DNA of 64,000 bases from Setaria digitata (lineage: Eukaryota; Nematoda; Chromadorea; Rhabditida; Setariidae), in the NCBI GenBank assembly GCA_003640385.1, contig RCAB01000001.1, positions 496,001 through 560,000 on the forward strand, in the 5' to 3' direction. Position numbers and translations under genes: made by a program. Shown here in pieces: positions 1-20,200 of this stretch (positions within the stretch are counted from its first letter, which is position 1; each line of letters starts with the position of its first letter). The notes beneath the pieces are model-generated. The model had not been told where the DNA came from. It searched no databases and was given only the letters and a program-made list of their open reading frames with translations.

Positions 1-67
1 ATGTTATTACTAATTAGAGAGTCGAAGTGAAAAAATTTACAAAATAAGTCAAAAATTGCATATGTAC

Positions 68-679
68 CTAACTGCTGCGCTTGCGTGAATCTGCGAAGAT
101 CGTTATAAAGACGAACAAGGCGAGCTTGCAGTGTCTGTCGTAAGAAAGTCCGATTTTGTTCTGTGGCCCACTGTATGCATTCCTTGCACAGATCAACCTT
201 GAAAATGTATAAGTAGTCATAATATTGAAAACTGAAGAACTAAATGTAAAAGAAAGTACAGAATAAAAGATGGAAATTATTTGTTAAAATCAAGAAAGGG
301 CTCATTTGTTTCCAATGATGACTTTTCTAAATATCCTATATGTTGCTCCAAGCGTACGAAAAATTTCCGCCTATACCATGTTTATGGATCATGGAAGGAT
401 AGCACCAGAAGCTAATGAAAGAAATGGTAAACAGTTCTAAAAATTGTATGATTACTTTGATATCTCCATCCTGATTATCAATCATGAGACACAAATCAAC
501 CAGATTTCGCACAAGTTTGGCCGCCTTTGCCTTACCCAGTGATACTAGAAATGGGCGAGTATTTTCGATCATTTTGCGCAATTCTTGAGTGCGTTTATTC
601 TTGGCCAACATGTTACCCAACTCCATAATCGATTCTTCCTTCTTTTTAATATCTGCTTCATCACTCACTGGTGATTTCA
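68..679 (-). CDS. rpn-6: 26S proteasome lid subunit RPN6 / PSMD11 (partial, two exons)
   Basis: RPN6 is a PCI-domain scaffold of the 19S lid that clamps the lid to the 20S core. Two exons are visible: 456..679 and 68..197. The first reads KKKEESIMELGNMLAKNKRT and then RPFLVSLGKAKAAKLVR. The second reads ECIQWATEQNRTFLRQ and ARLVRLYNDLRRF. Both match the N-terminal TPR-like solenoid of animal PSMD11 in order and spacing. The 456..679 exon ends at a GTAATC donor in phase 0 and the 68..197 exon at GTACAT in phase 1, so the frame is kept. The PCI domain lies beyond position 1. The 456..679 exon opens with two bases of a split codon after TTTTGCAG, so a short N-terminal exon (about 20-25 residues in relatives) must lie upstream; I could not find it. 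Family identification is firm; the 5' end is unresolved. Confidence 0.9.
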
Positions 680-689
680 CTGCAAAACT

Positions 690-2240
690 GGTAAATAAAA
701 GAATATATATATTATGCTGTGGAGAATACACCATGAATATACAGTGTATGATTTTTGTAATTTAAGATAGCACAACTGAGGTCCGCCAAAACACAGAAAC
801 TTATAGTTCGCCGCTTGCGAACCCACAGAATAGGAGTGAATTCTGAATGAATCCACGTAGCTTTTTGTTTCAGAAAATATCTGAAATACTTGCACATCAA
901 TTCCGAATAATTCTGACAGCTCCACATGATTTAATGCAACCAGTGCAGCCTAGTAAATTAGAGAAACAAACATCTCAAGAAGGAAATATTACCGAAGCTG
1001 GTGAGATAGCGTATAGCATTATCTTCATTCATGTGTGGTGCAGACGACATCGTATCCATGGCAGTGCCGCCAGACATTTCTCCTGTAGCAGTTCTAAATT
1101 TTTTGTTTCGTACGATGCTTCTGAAATTTAGAAAAATATACATCTTTAACTTGAATCTCCCCTGAAAACAAGGAGCTGATAAAACTGTTGAAAACTTGTT
1201 CCACCAAGAACATGCTGCTCTGATTGCTCCTTTCAGGCATACCTAGAACAGAAGATGTTCCTGAAACAGTAGTATAACAATCACCGGTATTTCTGTCCAA
1301 ATAACTGTCCCAATTAATCAGTTTTTATACTGAAGCACTCACATGACTTTACCGCAATTAACGTGGCGAAACTGTTATCGGCACAAAAAGTTCCATGGCC
1401 ATGCACTACCAACAAGAACTTTTCTAACACAACAATGCAGTAGAGAGCAAAAACATCAGAGGAGGGGCGGGAAATCTGAGGACGATACGAAAATCTCAAG
1501 ACGAAGTTAATTATCAAGGACTAGATCTCGAAGGTTTAAGGAAGCACAGTGTCTTTCCTCTAGAAATATATCATTCTCAGAGCTCTGTTCAACTCCATTC
1601 TTATCAGTACAGCAGTTTCCTCCGCAACAGGAGTACGGAAAGTCACAAAATCGATGAAGAATTACTGGAGATATGGTATAATCTCTTATGCTCATACCAT
1701 TATCGTTCGTCTTCAGATTCCGCTCATCATTTGCTCTTTGTGCCGGGTAACTATTTTCCCTGCCCAAACCCAACGAACTCACCGCCGCATCAGCAATCTA
1801 CCGTAAGCAATAACACCCTACCATTCGTTACAGAAGACTTCAACATCTCGAGACCTCTTCAACTTATTGCAGCTTGCCGCACCAAGTCTACGACTTTTAC
1901 GAAAGCGAGGCTCTTTGGAGTCAGAGGTTCGGATTCCAAGTGTCATCCTCCCGCAGTTCTCGAGATCCTTCTTGTTTGAAATACGAAGGAGAGGAACCTT
2001 CTGTGACCAGTAAAAGTTCTTGAGGACAGCACCACTCAGGAGGTTTTATTCTCCACACTTATTTGTCGATTCTCCTCATTAAATCTGGAATACCACTCTT
2101 CTGAGCCTTACCTTTGACCTTAGCCAACATCACTCTATTCGCTGTTTCCATTACGCCACTCCTATAAGCCACCAGAAACAAGCGGTCCACATCTGATCTC
2201 CTATCATCTTGTTGGAAAGACCGAATATTCCTCCCAATTT
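690..2240 (-). pseudogene. BTB/POZ-domain gene relic with frameshifts (tentative)
   Basis: On the minus strand a series of overlapping open segments in changing frames looks like one decayed coding sequence. Segment 1314..1517 carries SSDVFAL and VVHGHGTFCADNSF, like the start of a BTB domain. Segment 1130..1300 carries VEQVFNSFISSLFSGEIQV, like the BTB stretch before the '(Y/F)TGEI' motif. A third, near 1040..1123, carries ASYETKNLELLQEKCLAAL, like the last BTB helices. A fourth, near 720..958, reads AALVALNHVELSELFGIDVQ. The gaps between frames are only about 20 nt where an intron would be needed, so frameshifts fit better than splicing. Upstream, 1507..1783 and 1824..2240 also stay open in several frames and are richer in G+C. 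The position next to the rpn-6 5' end raises the possibility that it lies in rpn-6 intron 1. It could instead be a real gene mis-assembled by me. Confidence 0.33.
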
Positions 2241-3038
2241 TTTTTTTTAGCTAAATCGTTTCAAATGAAAGAAAAAAAAGAACCTGGCTCCTTCAAGTTA
2301 AACCAGTTTCACAGACCCCATGCTATTCATGGGAATGTCCACGTTTAATGGATAAGAGCGCAATAAATGTTTTTTCAATAAAGAACCATCCTAATTCGCA
2401 ATAAGCCTTCAGAATGGTCAAGTAATTTAATTAGTAAAATTTCCAGAAAATTTGACCTAACACCAAAATTTCGATTATGTATAAAGCGTCATCTGCAATC
2501 TTTCATGCAGTCAAAAAATTCTTTTTTTAGTTTATTTTGAAGTAAGGAAAGTATGTACAAATCCCATGTTAACCTTGCAACACCATTCCTCCCAAAAAAA
2601 AAAATTTTATCGCAACGTAATTAACATAAGGAATACCCCGCTTATTACGATAAGGGTTTTGAAACTTTTTTTTGTAATTCAAAAGTGCCTTTCTAATGAA
2701 CAGGATCACTGACATCAAAATACGTGATCAAGCAAAAGATTTGTAAGGAAGTTCCCTAATTCCTAGATAAAACTCAGTTGAATTCATGATTCATCAGCAC
2801 AGCGTCCTGTTTATCATGTTGCATTACGCAAATCAATTTACGGTCTATAAGCTTCCTCGATTTGGAAGAAACTATCAGCTCAGTGTATTGGCTACTCATA
2901 AATAACATAGAGTGAAATTATTGAACACTTGCAAACAATTCACTGAAGCAATGTAACATTGATGAAGCAAAATCCCTAGTCTGGCAATGAATATAAGATA
3001 TCTGGAAACAAGTAATAGCGGAAACAAAGCATGAAAAA
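2241..3038. other. AT-rich spacer between the BTB relic and trpp-3
   Basis: I see no convincing exon, RNA gene or repeat here beyond short A and T runs. The missing first exon of rpn-6 could lie here, but I found no match. Confidence 0.5.
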
Positions 3039-4668
3039 CTAGTCATCTCCAGGCGGAACTGATTCTTGCAATATTCGAATAAATTTTACTCTGATCTCAA
3101 CACTTTGACTGTGCTCTTGCACAATAAATACTTGCACTTCCATATGCATCATTTCCAAAGCTCCCCGTATGGCACCACAGAGTATTTGCGAATACCTTTA
3201 ATAGTGCACATGAAAATGACCAAACGATCTGTTCGGGCCATATTTTAACAACATTAAAATAAATATGTTTTCTCCTTTTCCATCTGTGGGACAGAGACTC
3301 TCCACATGGACTTCTGCGCATTGTTTTTTCTTTTTTTTTTTTTGATTGAAATACGATAAATATCTTCTTGACTATTGTTTTCAAAGAAATCTCACTTGCT
3401 TTTTGGAGATTTCGATATCGATAGTAGCAGACAAAAGAAATAAATTCACATAAATTAATTCCCACCTAAGATCTTGTGCCAATTCAGATGGAACTTCAAC
3501 GAATTCCGCTAAAGGATTTGATTCAAGAATGAGAGAAAATTCATCATTACCGGCACTCCAGTTCGATACCTGTGCACTTACCCCTGAAATAACAAGAACT
3601 TATAAAAGAAGAAAATATCTTAAGTTAGAAAATATTTTAAGAAATTATCCTCTAATGCTAATGCGAAATGAATATAAAGTAGCAGAGAAGATAAACAACA
3701 GTTCCAACATGATAGTTAATTTGCATAAAATTAAACGGAAGAACTAAGAAATAAGGGAGTCAACTGTCAAAAGGAAGGGAGAGATGATTCGGGTAATCAT
3801 ACAGAAATACTTGCAGAATTGTCATTCTCACCGAGATAACTGCGGAAAGCAACTTTTGCAAGCACATCAGCAACTTGATGCATATCTGTACAGCGTTGAA
3901 TTTGCGAATTTTTTGCCAGGAGATCATCAGCTAATCGTAACCCAATATTATAACCTATTTTATCCAGCTGTCGATTCACCTGGAACCATTGTGAATCATA
4001 TGTCAAATAGGAATATCGAAGAAAAAGCAGGGTAAGAGGAAATGGAAATATAGAAAGAAACACAAGAGTTAACAATGGACTGAAATATAGTTGGTGAAAC
4101 TAACCGCTATAGGACTTTCCAAATCTCGGAGCAATTCTGCCACTAAAGCACCATAAGTAAGGGTAAACAGCTCGCCGCTAATCTGAAAATGACTGACGAA
4201 CTAAATTTAAATGAACTGTCTCAATAACAGACGTAAAGTAACTGCTTATCTTCTTCCCAGTTTATAATTTCAACCATATCCATTTTTAACATTACTCTTA
4301 TCACAAACTAAATTCCTGACTCACTGCACTTAATATACCTCACCAATACAAAAGTGTGTCCACTAATTAATTAACGCCGCTTTTAAAAGCTTATACCTAA
4401 AACCCATTAGTGGAAATTAGCAATGTCATGATAAAAAGCACCACCAAAAATCCATTTCCTGAATCTATCTCAAAACAGTTTTGAGTGCTGCTAGTGCTTG
4501 CTATCATCTTCAAAGGACACACAACATGTCTGACTTTGTCTTTTTTTGTTCAACAACACTCTCCATTTTCTGAACTACTTTAATAAATAAATAAATATAT
4601 ATATATATATATATTTTATATACCTTCTTCGAATCGATCCCCATTGGAAATCTGGTTTGTTTCGACAT
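3039..4668 (-). CDS. trpp-3: TRAPP complex subunit 3 (Bet3)
   Basis: TRAPPC3/Bet3 is a core subunit of the TRAPP tethering and Rab-GEF complexes acting in ER-to-Golgi traffic. The five exons are 4624..4668, 4105..4182, 3832..3979, 3466..3583 and 3039..3195. They sum to 546 nt, giving 181 residues against about 180 in animals. The start reads MSKQTRFPMGIDSKK, like the usual MSRQ...SKK. Family landmarks follow in order: ELFTLTYGALV, NRQLDKIGYNIGLRLADDLL, the buried acylated Cys in IQRCTDM (about residue 71), AKVAFRSYLG, WSAGNDEFSLILESNPLAEFVE and ILCGAIRGALEMM. The tail is VPPGDD before the stop. All junctions have GT donors. The gene runs in the same direction as prp-40, about 1 kb downstream of it. 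I see no oddity in the coding sequence. Confidence 0.95.
4581..4620. repeat. AAAT/TA microsatellite in trpp-3 intron 1
   Basis: A short run of AAAT units passes into about ten TA units just inside the first intron of trpp-3. It ends next to the GTATATA donor. It is a simple-sequence repeat and likely length-polymorphic. Confidence 0.85.
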
Positions 4669-5708
4669 ATTTATCACAATATCGATGAGAAAAAATTGCC
4701 ACACGTAAACCCGGATCAGTAGATCGAGAACAGTGCTATGCTAAGCCTGCATCAAAGAATGAAACCTTGATTTAGACTGCTCTCCTTTAAATTTTGTCTC
4801 TAACTCTTCAAACGCATTAAGTCATTCAAGTCTGATTTTTCGTATGGCACAATATTCAATTTCCACATCAAAATTCTGCTATTTTACTATTTAGTATAAA
4901 TTCTTCAGACTTTTCCACAGATGGAATAAATAAACATAAACAGAAAGGATGTATATGATGACAGCAATAAAAAATTTCCCTAAGAAAAAAGATTGAGATC
5001 TAGCACCACATATTAAAATGTATTTCTTTACCAAAAATTAGCACGCGAATCAGTTATTACAAATTTGGTCAAACCAGAACTACACAAACGGTGTCAGTCT
5101 TCATTCTGAGTGTTTATTAATAACCAACAAATCAAACTTTCAGCCGCACCAAAAAAAAATGTCATAATACAACGGATTCCCGTGGTAAATTTTGGAACAG
5201 TTGATCGGTATTGTTTTTCTTAAAACAAACGACCGTATCTCCAGTTAAAAACACCAGAACAAAAGCATATGAACAAAAAATATACGCGAAGCTAATGCAG
5301 CACTAAACCAACGTTCATTTATTAATAGTCGATTTTACCTAAAATTTATAGGCAGTAATAAATAACTTTCTTTCTTTTTATTTTTTTGTTCTAGATAGAT
5401 TTTGTATTATTACTTGTGCCTTTGCTAAGCAGTCGACGGAAATGAAACTTTTTTAATATTTCATCAACTGGTATGAAAATATCACGGTAACACACGAAAA
5501 AAAAAAACCCACTAATTGAAGAAAAAAAACAAGGATTTAAAACAAAATATAGAACAAAAACGAATATCTGAGAACCAAAATGAACATTCTAGTCAATACC
5601 TCATTTACAATCAGTGAGATCTGTAAAGGCATAGCAATACATATCGAAAAATCGGCATATGGTCAACTCACAAGGATACATAAGCTTAACCCCAACCAAC
5701 GGACATAT
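4669..5708. other. Intergenic region between prp-40 and trpp-3
   Basis: Very AT-rich with many A and T runs. I see no open frame with family resemblance and no RNA gene. It should contain the prp-40 3' UTR and the trpp-3 promoter. Confidence 0.6.
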
Positions 5709-12435
<6,727 letters not shown>

Positions 12436-12441
12436 TTTCAC

Positions 12442-12443
12442 CT
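12442..12443 (-). promoter_or_regulatory. Probable spliced-leader acceptor of prp-40
   Basis: TTTTGCAG stands six bases before the prp-40 ATG, and no upstream exon with a matching phase is visible. In nematodes this arrangement usually marks a trans-splice site for a 22-nt spliced leader. Confidence 0.5.
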
Positions 12444-14204
12444 GCAAAACATAGTCACATTGTACTTGTCGAAGTTTAGCAACAAATTGTCTCTCTTTCC
12501 CCGATAAAGAAAGTTTCCCTCCACATCAGCAGTACCAAACCATCCAATATATTTCCCGTGGACACTTAACGTTTGAGCCTTTTTCAGGTAAGATCAAAAA
12601 CTCACTGCGGAATATTGCTGCTTAACACCAAGGCAATGACAACCAACCGATTGAAATCTAATCTGAAAATTCAATCAACACTGCTTGCTACCAGTTGAAC
12701 CCTATCCAACAGAGGACAAAATTCAGGAAAAGTGACGAAGCCATGCCACGTTTTACCACTCCATGATATACGTTCTATCTTATGTATAGGAAAACGTTTA
12801 TTGAAACTCGACAAAACCCTCTACAAATACTGGGGACATTCATTTGAATAAGACGAAGGAACATTCTATCAGCAACTGGATACAGAACCAAGCCATTTTT
12901 TTCTTTTCTAATTTAATGCTCAAACAATTTTTATTTATAAAGCGAATTCCTCTTAGTTCTGTTTCGACATATTTACAAAAATTCTCCAATTCTTTCCAGA
13001 ATGCTCCAAATATTTGTGGAGAGTACAATAAAACAAAAGGATGTATTATACAAACATAAAAAGTGGCACAACCGGACCCAGAAATAAGTGATGTGTGGTA
13101 CCCGTTGGCTTCATTTGTATCTTCAATTTTCCTGACAATAGCAGTATCATTTAGGCTGAAGTGAAAGAGACCCATACTTTACTAAATTCTCCAACATTAT
13201 AACATATAATAGGCTAGATAAATCATCCTTATGGAACAGAAATATAACTACAGGTCCCAAATTTCCGTACAACTTCAATTCAGAAACACTTCTACCCTAT
13301 TTGAATAAAATGCTTAACTTGATAAATTTAAAATGTACGAAAAGGCAACAAAAACAAACTCGTACCAAACAGTTCAACTTGTATTTACTACATTAAGTGA
13401 GTGGTAAACATGACTGAAAATTATTTTGAATAATACGGCTGGAAGACACGCATTCAAATGAGAGCAGTTTAAGCTTTGGATAATATTTCAAAAGAAATGA
13501 AAAGAATTCGAATCGGTTAATACATTTATCTTAAAACTGCCAGCCCCTATTTCCCAATCAAGTTGGATAAGACAGATTTCTAGTTCTAGGGAAAAAATGA
13601 GTGTGAGGAGACCGCAGAAATGAATCTCCGAATATGGTGTTACAAAACAGTGATTGTAAATAATACAACAATAACAATATTTACAAGAGATTGAGAACAG
13701 ACATCTAAGAAAATTTAGAAAAATATGTTACTTTCACTTTACAACCAAACATGAAAGCCACTTTACATTACGAACGGTATACTTCTTCATTATTTCCAGT
13801 CGCATCGTCCATTGTAAAGTCGGAACTATCACCTGAATTATTTCTATTATGCATAATGATAAGTTGTCAATATACTTGGTGACTTGACAAAAGACTGTGA
13901 TATTCCAAAATAACAAATAAGCGCCATGATCCAGATACATTACCAGATAAAACAAAATGGCAACGATCAGGAAATATTACAAAATTAAGCGGACTAATTA
14001 AATGCAGATTTTAAAATAAACTAATATATCGAGGTTAATGCAAAGATCAGAATTAAACTAAAAACTTACTTAAGGTTCAGTTTTTTATTGATTCTGTTCG
14101 ATGTTTTAGTTTTTGATAAGTGTCCATAATCAAAATAAGAGAAATTTATCTTTTCATACTCATCGCTTACGATGCTAAAAGTTAACCGTCTAAGCTAACT
14201 AAAA
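12444..14204. other. Intergenic region between the AMPK gamma gene and prp-40
   Basis: No supported gene. The longest open frame (12840..13175, minus, 111 codons) has no family resemblance and is within the chance range for this base composition. The region should hold the prp-40 promoter and the 3' UTR of the AMPK gamma gene. Confidence 0.55.
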
Positions 14205-17200
14205 TTATGCTTCATTAAATGTACCAGTTAATAACTTACTTGTAGGTAGTGTAACTGGTGGCTCTAAAACCAGAAAGCGGAGTATATCTGAGAGTGAAAT
14301 GATTCCTACTACTTTCTTATTGTGATCAACGACCACCAATCGGTGCACTTCCGCTCGAACTATCATTTCCACTATCGTCATTAATGAATCATCAACCGTA
14401 CAACAGCACACTCCCTCAAACCACTGAAAACACGACACGATTCAATAAATATGCTACATTTCTTATATATTTTTAATAATTATAATTAGAAACGGTAAAA
14501 CTAAAACATCAACACGATGCCGCAAAGCTTCCTGCGTCGTAATATCCAAGTCAATATATGATTTATCGGCTGCCAAATTTATAGCGTCGAATTTAGCGTA
14601 AATGTCGACCACCTATAATATGTCCAATGAAAATTTTCACCGATATTCTTTTAATTGCTCAATGAGGCTAACGAATTTTTATTGAGAATTAATTGTTTGC
14701 TTCGAAATATCTCGGTTTAGTGACACTATAACATATTTAGTAGGCTAAATAATAACTACATTAAAAAAACAAATAAAATGGTGTTATAAAAAAGTAATTC
14801 TTTAGAAAAAAACGCGCTTCGCCATTCTCATCCAATACAGGTAAAGCAGATATGCGCTTAGAAAGAAATATATCCATAACATCTATCAACGGAGTATTCT
14901 GAGTAACAGTTGAAACATTATCCCATGTACCAATCCCCAATTCACGAGGTGCTTTCTCCATAAAGGATGGGCGAGGCAAATCAATCATCTAAAAATATTT
15001 TATTTCTCATTCCGAAAAAGGAAAATTTTGGAGGATCATTCAACTGAATGACAAACTGAAAGATAATTTCATAGAAGATTATTACGATGCCTTTTATTTC
15101 TTGAAATACATCTCACTTCATAAGTTAGCTTGATAGGTTATTTCAAACGGATTTATCGAAACTTCGACGGACAAGCACAAATTGATTTCAATGATGAAGT
15201 CAAATTTTTTTCTTCACAAGTATTTTTAAAAGTGAAAACAAGTGCTGAAAAAAAACTAACATATAAATAAAGGAATTTCATCAACCTCTTATGAGTGAGA
15301 ATAAAAGCGATATTACCAGTACAATCCTCCATTACTGGTAAACGATGCACTTTTTCTTTACACAAAACTTGAACTGCTTGGAAAAGGCTAAATTCTTCCA
15401 ATATAAGCTTTTAAACATGAAGAAATATCAAAATTGGAGAAAATTACAAGGCTGGCTTCCGAAGACAGAAAAAATCAGTCACAACTGGTTCAATTCAAAC
15501 TTGCTATTTAAAATACAAATAAAAGAAATGAAAAACGAAAAGCCAGAAAAAAAAAAAACTTCAAAACCTTTCCGAAGGACTTATAAATGCCAAAAGTCTC
15601 AGATGACCATCTCGTTCCAATTCTTCGCGCCACGTTGTTATTTTATGTTTCTCGAGATCCTGTACACTTTCACTTTTCATACCACTCTTCATGTAATACC
15701 TGTAAGACAATAATAAAAAGAGTAAGAAAGATGACCTCGAGCCTTTTTAATGTCACTCCAACCTGAAACGGCCAACTGGTCAGGATCACTCGACAGGTCT
15801 TTGTAAGCTTTTCGTAAAACGAAAATAATTAAATGCTGCAGATGGTAATTTCAGCAAGGTACGAGAAGGATTAAGAAAAACAGCCGGATTCAAAGATGTA
15901 GTAACACAAGATGCAATTCATATAAATAGGAAGAAAGCAGAAGCGAAGTGACACAGTTGTATATGCGTCATATCGTATATATGACACAGTTGCAGGGAGA
16001 GAAGATCGTCTAGACTTTTAACCACTAAAAATTATTACTTTTCATTTTCGCTTTCAGAAAATGACAACAAGATCGATTTCGGTTTTAATTTAGACCTTAC
16101 TGGTTAAAACTATGTACGGAACTAGTGAAATTTAAAAAGTAAATACTAAACAGCCTCTTTTAAATGCTGTGCCATAGTTTAAAACAACCGCACTTCTGAA
16201 GCATTCGGATAAAATCAGTAATTGTGAGCATGCCAACAAATTCTTGCTTTTTGCTATCCCATAACGGAGCTGCTCGAACACCATTGTAAATAAGAGCAAA
16301 AAAGGCCTTTTTCACCTGTAAACTTTGAAAGATGACTATCATACTTGAAGACATTTTTCTAGCCCTTGCTATTTTCATGAAGTGAGCTGATAAATGTGCT
16401 ATAAAATTAACATAGTTTTATGCTAGTACCTTTTTCCACAGTTCATTTCGCTCTTGAAGCCACTCTAGGAATGTTAAAAGTATAATGAATATAATACGTA
16501 AAGTGTAATTAAGTGCAACAGAACATGAAGTATTTCAAAACCAAAATGTCCTTGAACTGATGGAAATCTGCAACTAAAAAATCTTACCGGTAATTCAGTA
16601 TCGAAAACTACCAACTTTGTACTCGTGGGAATTAGATCGTAGCACTTGTGTGCTCGCATGAATGATGAATAAACGGCATCCTGACTTTCTGCAATCTCAC
16701 TAAGTATGTTTTGAAAGTAAATTATCTTCACATAACAAGAATAAAACCTGATACAAACATGAGTCTATCGGTTTGTCATAACAAAGAAAACTGTTTGAAG
16801 AACGAAAGCAAACCGAAAATAACTTTGAAGAATTCAGGAGTAGTGCCGTCGTAAGAAGGGTGCATTGGAAACTGATCGGATGACAAGTTAGATGGGCTCT
16901 GAAATTTACTGAACTAAAAGATGATAAAAACTCATTCTCTCCTGAATCTGAACACCATCCTTCGGAATTGTACATCGTTGGATGTTCATGTCTACTAGTA
17001 CTGATGATTGAATTATTTTGTTCTATTATTTCCGAAAATGTCGAAGTGAAAGATTGTTGGAAGTCGTTGAAAATGCAAAAGCAAAATAAAAAGAAGTGCT
17101 ATTATTTAGGAAGTTCAATTTCTCAGAGCTGTTTGAACTATTATTAGGAAACGGGAAGTGGTCGCTCACATTCCGAAGGTGAATTCTTCACAGTGTTTTT

Positions 17201-20200
17201 TCGAAACCACGATACTGACCAAAACTTGGTTGCTTCATATTAGTGTAAATAATAGAACCACTTTCTCGGCTTGATAATCCCCTTTTTACCCTTTCTGTGA
17301 AAGCATTCTTTCTGCTTTTATTGTCATCATCACCCCGTTTGTAGAATACCTTTTGTAGTATTTAATTTGCAGAGAACATATAGCAAATCATGAACACTAG
17401 TAGGAAACAAGACAGGATTTTAAGGAATCATGGAATACTACAAATTAACTATGAAAACGACAAACAATGACGGTATAAAAATATAAAAGTATAAAAATAA
17501 AGAACTGACCTCAGCCAAATGATAATATTTGGCAGAAAGTTCACAGAATGTACGAAGTTGTCAAACGCATTTTTTTTTAATACACGAAGTAAATAAGGTA
17601 AATATTGATTGTGCAAGCAAATTTATTCATAAATAAAATGAGATGTCTAAAGAGAACTTACATTTAGCAGAACTGCTGTGGTTATAACAATCAGCTTCAA
17701 GCAAACATTTAATAAGAGAAAAGGAAGACAACTTTCTTATTCAATACCAGAACGGACATAACTTTTGCGACGTTCAAACTTGGTATACTCTGTTGAATAA
17801 CTCATGTGAAGTTTACAAAGAGCAGGAAAGTGGAAAAGACCCACCTTTTTTTTCCGGCTTGTGAACATGTCCTTTGTCAGAAAACACAAATTTGAGTGAA
17901 GAAGTCCAAAAGCCAACAGGGGCCAAGGGCAATCAAATGCGTATTAATCAACTAATCCCATGAAAAGAGTTCAGTATGGAATCAGTAGGGATTTGAATGG
18001 ATATTCATTATTCTACAGCCATGAAATTCTCTTCACAACCCTTGTGAAAATTAAGTTCTTTTCAAAAGCTACCCAGCATGAAAATAAGAAATACAGTTAA
18101 AGGGAATTAATTAATTATTATAATGTTGGCAGGTGAGATGCACTAATTAACTACTATAATGTTCCGCAGTGAGAAGAACGACAAAAATATGACTGCAATG
18201 ATTCACTAAGTCTAGAAATTTTCAGCCATGCATTTTCGTACATCTAAACTTGTATTGTCCTCCCGAAATATTTTCGATTTTAATAACTGCTCGCAAATAC
18301 CAAAAAAACTATTTCCGAGCACTGTCGATTAACGAACATCTCCATCCTTCCCCAATAAAATATTCAAAATAATCGCAAATCCTTTCAAATAAATTTTAGG
18401 TACTGGATTTAATGCATGCTGTGACAAAACCAGCGTGCTCAAAAAATATATAATTTAAACATGAGGTATTTTACTGCGCTGGTTCAGCAAATTGTTGGCA
18501 GTGAACAACTGTTTAAATGCAAAAAACTAGTTACATTCAAAAAAACGAAAAAAAAAAACTAGTAGTAATTAATAAATAATAAAAGTAGCGCTGAACATCG
18601 GCTTCAGGAAAGTAAGTTTAATAGAGAGAAAAATAGATCCCTAATAAAACAATCATTAGCGACGGATCTATTAAGACGTTTCCTAGAAAGAAAGTGAAAT
18701 ATTAATTACAGATATATTTTTTTTCGGTATTTCGTTGGTTTCTGGAAGCAAGCCAATTTTCTAACAATAGTAGACATATTGAAAGCTATATGTTAAAAAA
18801 AAAAAAAATTCTGTTTATCAGCTCAAATTTTATCTGGTCTGCTTCTTATTTACAAACAAAATTTTAAGTTGGAAAATTAGTTTCTGGGTTAAATAGGTGG
18901 AAATGTCGTCTCAGCTTACAAAAAATTTAAGAAAATCTGCCACTCTACCTTCTTTTCCTTCCTTTATTACATGAAATCCAGTGGCGGTCAAAAAAGTGTA
19001 ATATTATGGTAGTCACAGGCAAGATCACACTAGTAAAAATAACAGTAATAAACGATAAACGGATCTCTTCTTAGATTGCAATATTAATACACGATGAATT
19101 GTCGAGATAAGACAATTTTCATTTCTAAATTGCAAATCGAATTGCGAAATTGCAACTGAGGTACAAAAATACTCGTGAAGGCTGGAAACTTTATGTTCAT
19201 GATGAACAACATAAAACAATACCAAATACAAAAAATTTTCAACTGGCCCATCATCTATCATTAATGCGAATTAATTTGTGTGCATTCGTGCCCTCACTTT
19301 TGCGACAGCGCGTGAATATAGGGTACGATTGAAAAACAGAATAACAATTCATGATGTAGACGAACACCTATGGAAACAGTCATTTTGCGAACTGAAGACT
19401 CGATAAAAGGCATTTTTGGTTCCTTAATCAAAAAATAATACTTCTTATTGAATGTTCTTATTGAAAATTTGAAAGTGATGTTTTGGCATATGAAAAAATT
19501 TCCACAAGCGCTTATCAAGTGTAACTGAGTGTATGTATTTATCGAGAGAACTGATTCCATTTACTCCATATAGCTTACTGTTCCAACACCAGAGACAAAA
19601 GAAACTCTCTTGATTAGTGATTAATAATAGCAGTTCCTGATGTTAATATTCACTAATTATGAACCTTCCTCTGCATGCATACGAAGCGAAACCATTAAAT
19701 TATGTGCCAATTGTGAAGTGTTCAGAACAAATAAAAATGAAAAAGTGATGATGTCTATTTAACCGATTATAGACTTCCACTGCAATTAGAGTTTTCTCTT
19801 TGTAATTTCAGTACGTGAGAGAGATTAAAAAGTGGTGAAATGGTTATTATACAAAAAAGTGAATAAGTGGGATAATGCGGTCAGTATTTGTAACAGCAAG
19901 GGGAACGAGCAGAATAGAATTCTAATAATCATTAATGGCTTTTACGGATAAACAGCGACGTTTTAATAGCTAATTTAATAATGAAAACGCACAAAACTGG
20001 AATTAATTAATTACGCAGAATCATCTAAGTGATTTCCCAATCATTTTACTCCCTTGAAATCATTTCCGCTTTAAGCAAAAGACGGTTCGACAATTCTTCT
20101 TGTAATATTTCTTAAAAGGCCTCCCAAACACAATTTACAACGAATTTTTACTGATTTTCATTAACTTTTTTTTTTTAGATTCAAAGCTAATAAATTTCAT

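Noticed and set aside
12840..13175. 111-codon minus-strand open frame
   Set aside because: At this base composition a few frames of this length are expected by chance in 64 kb. No family resemblance and no splice context.
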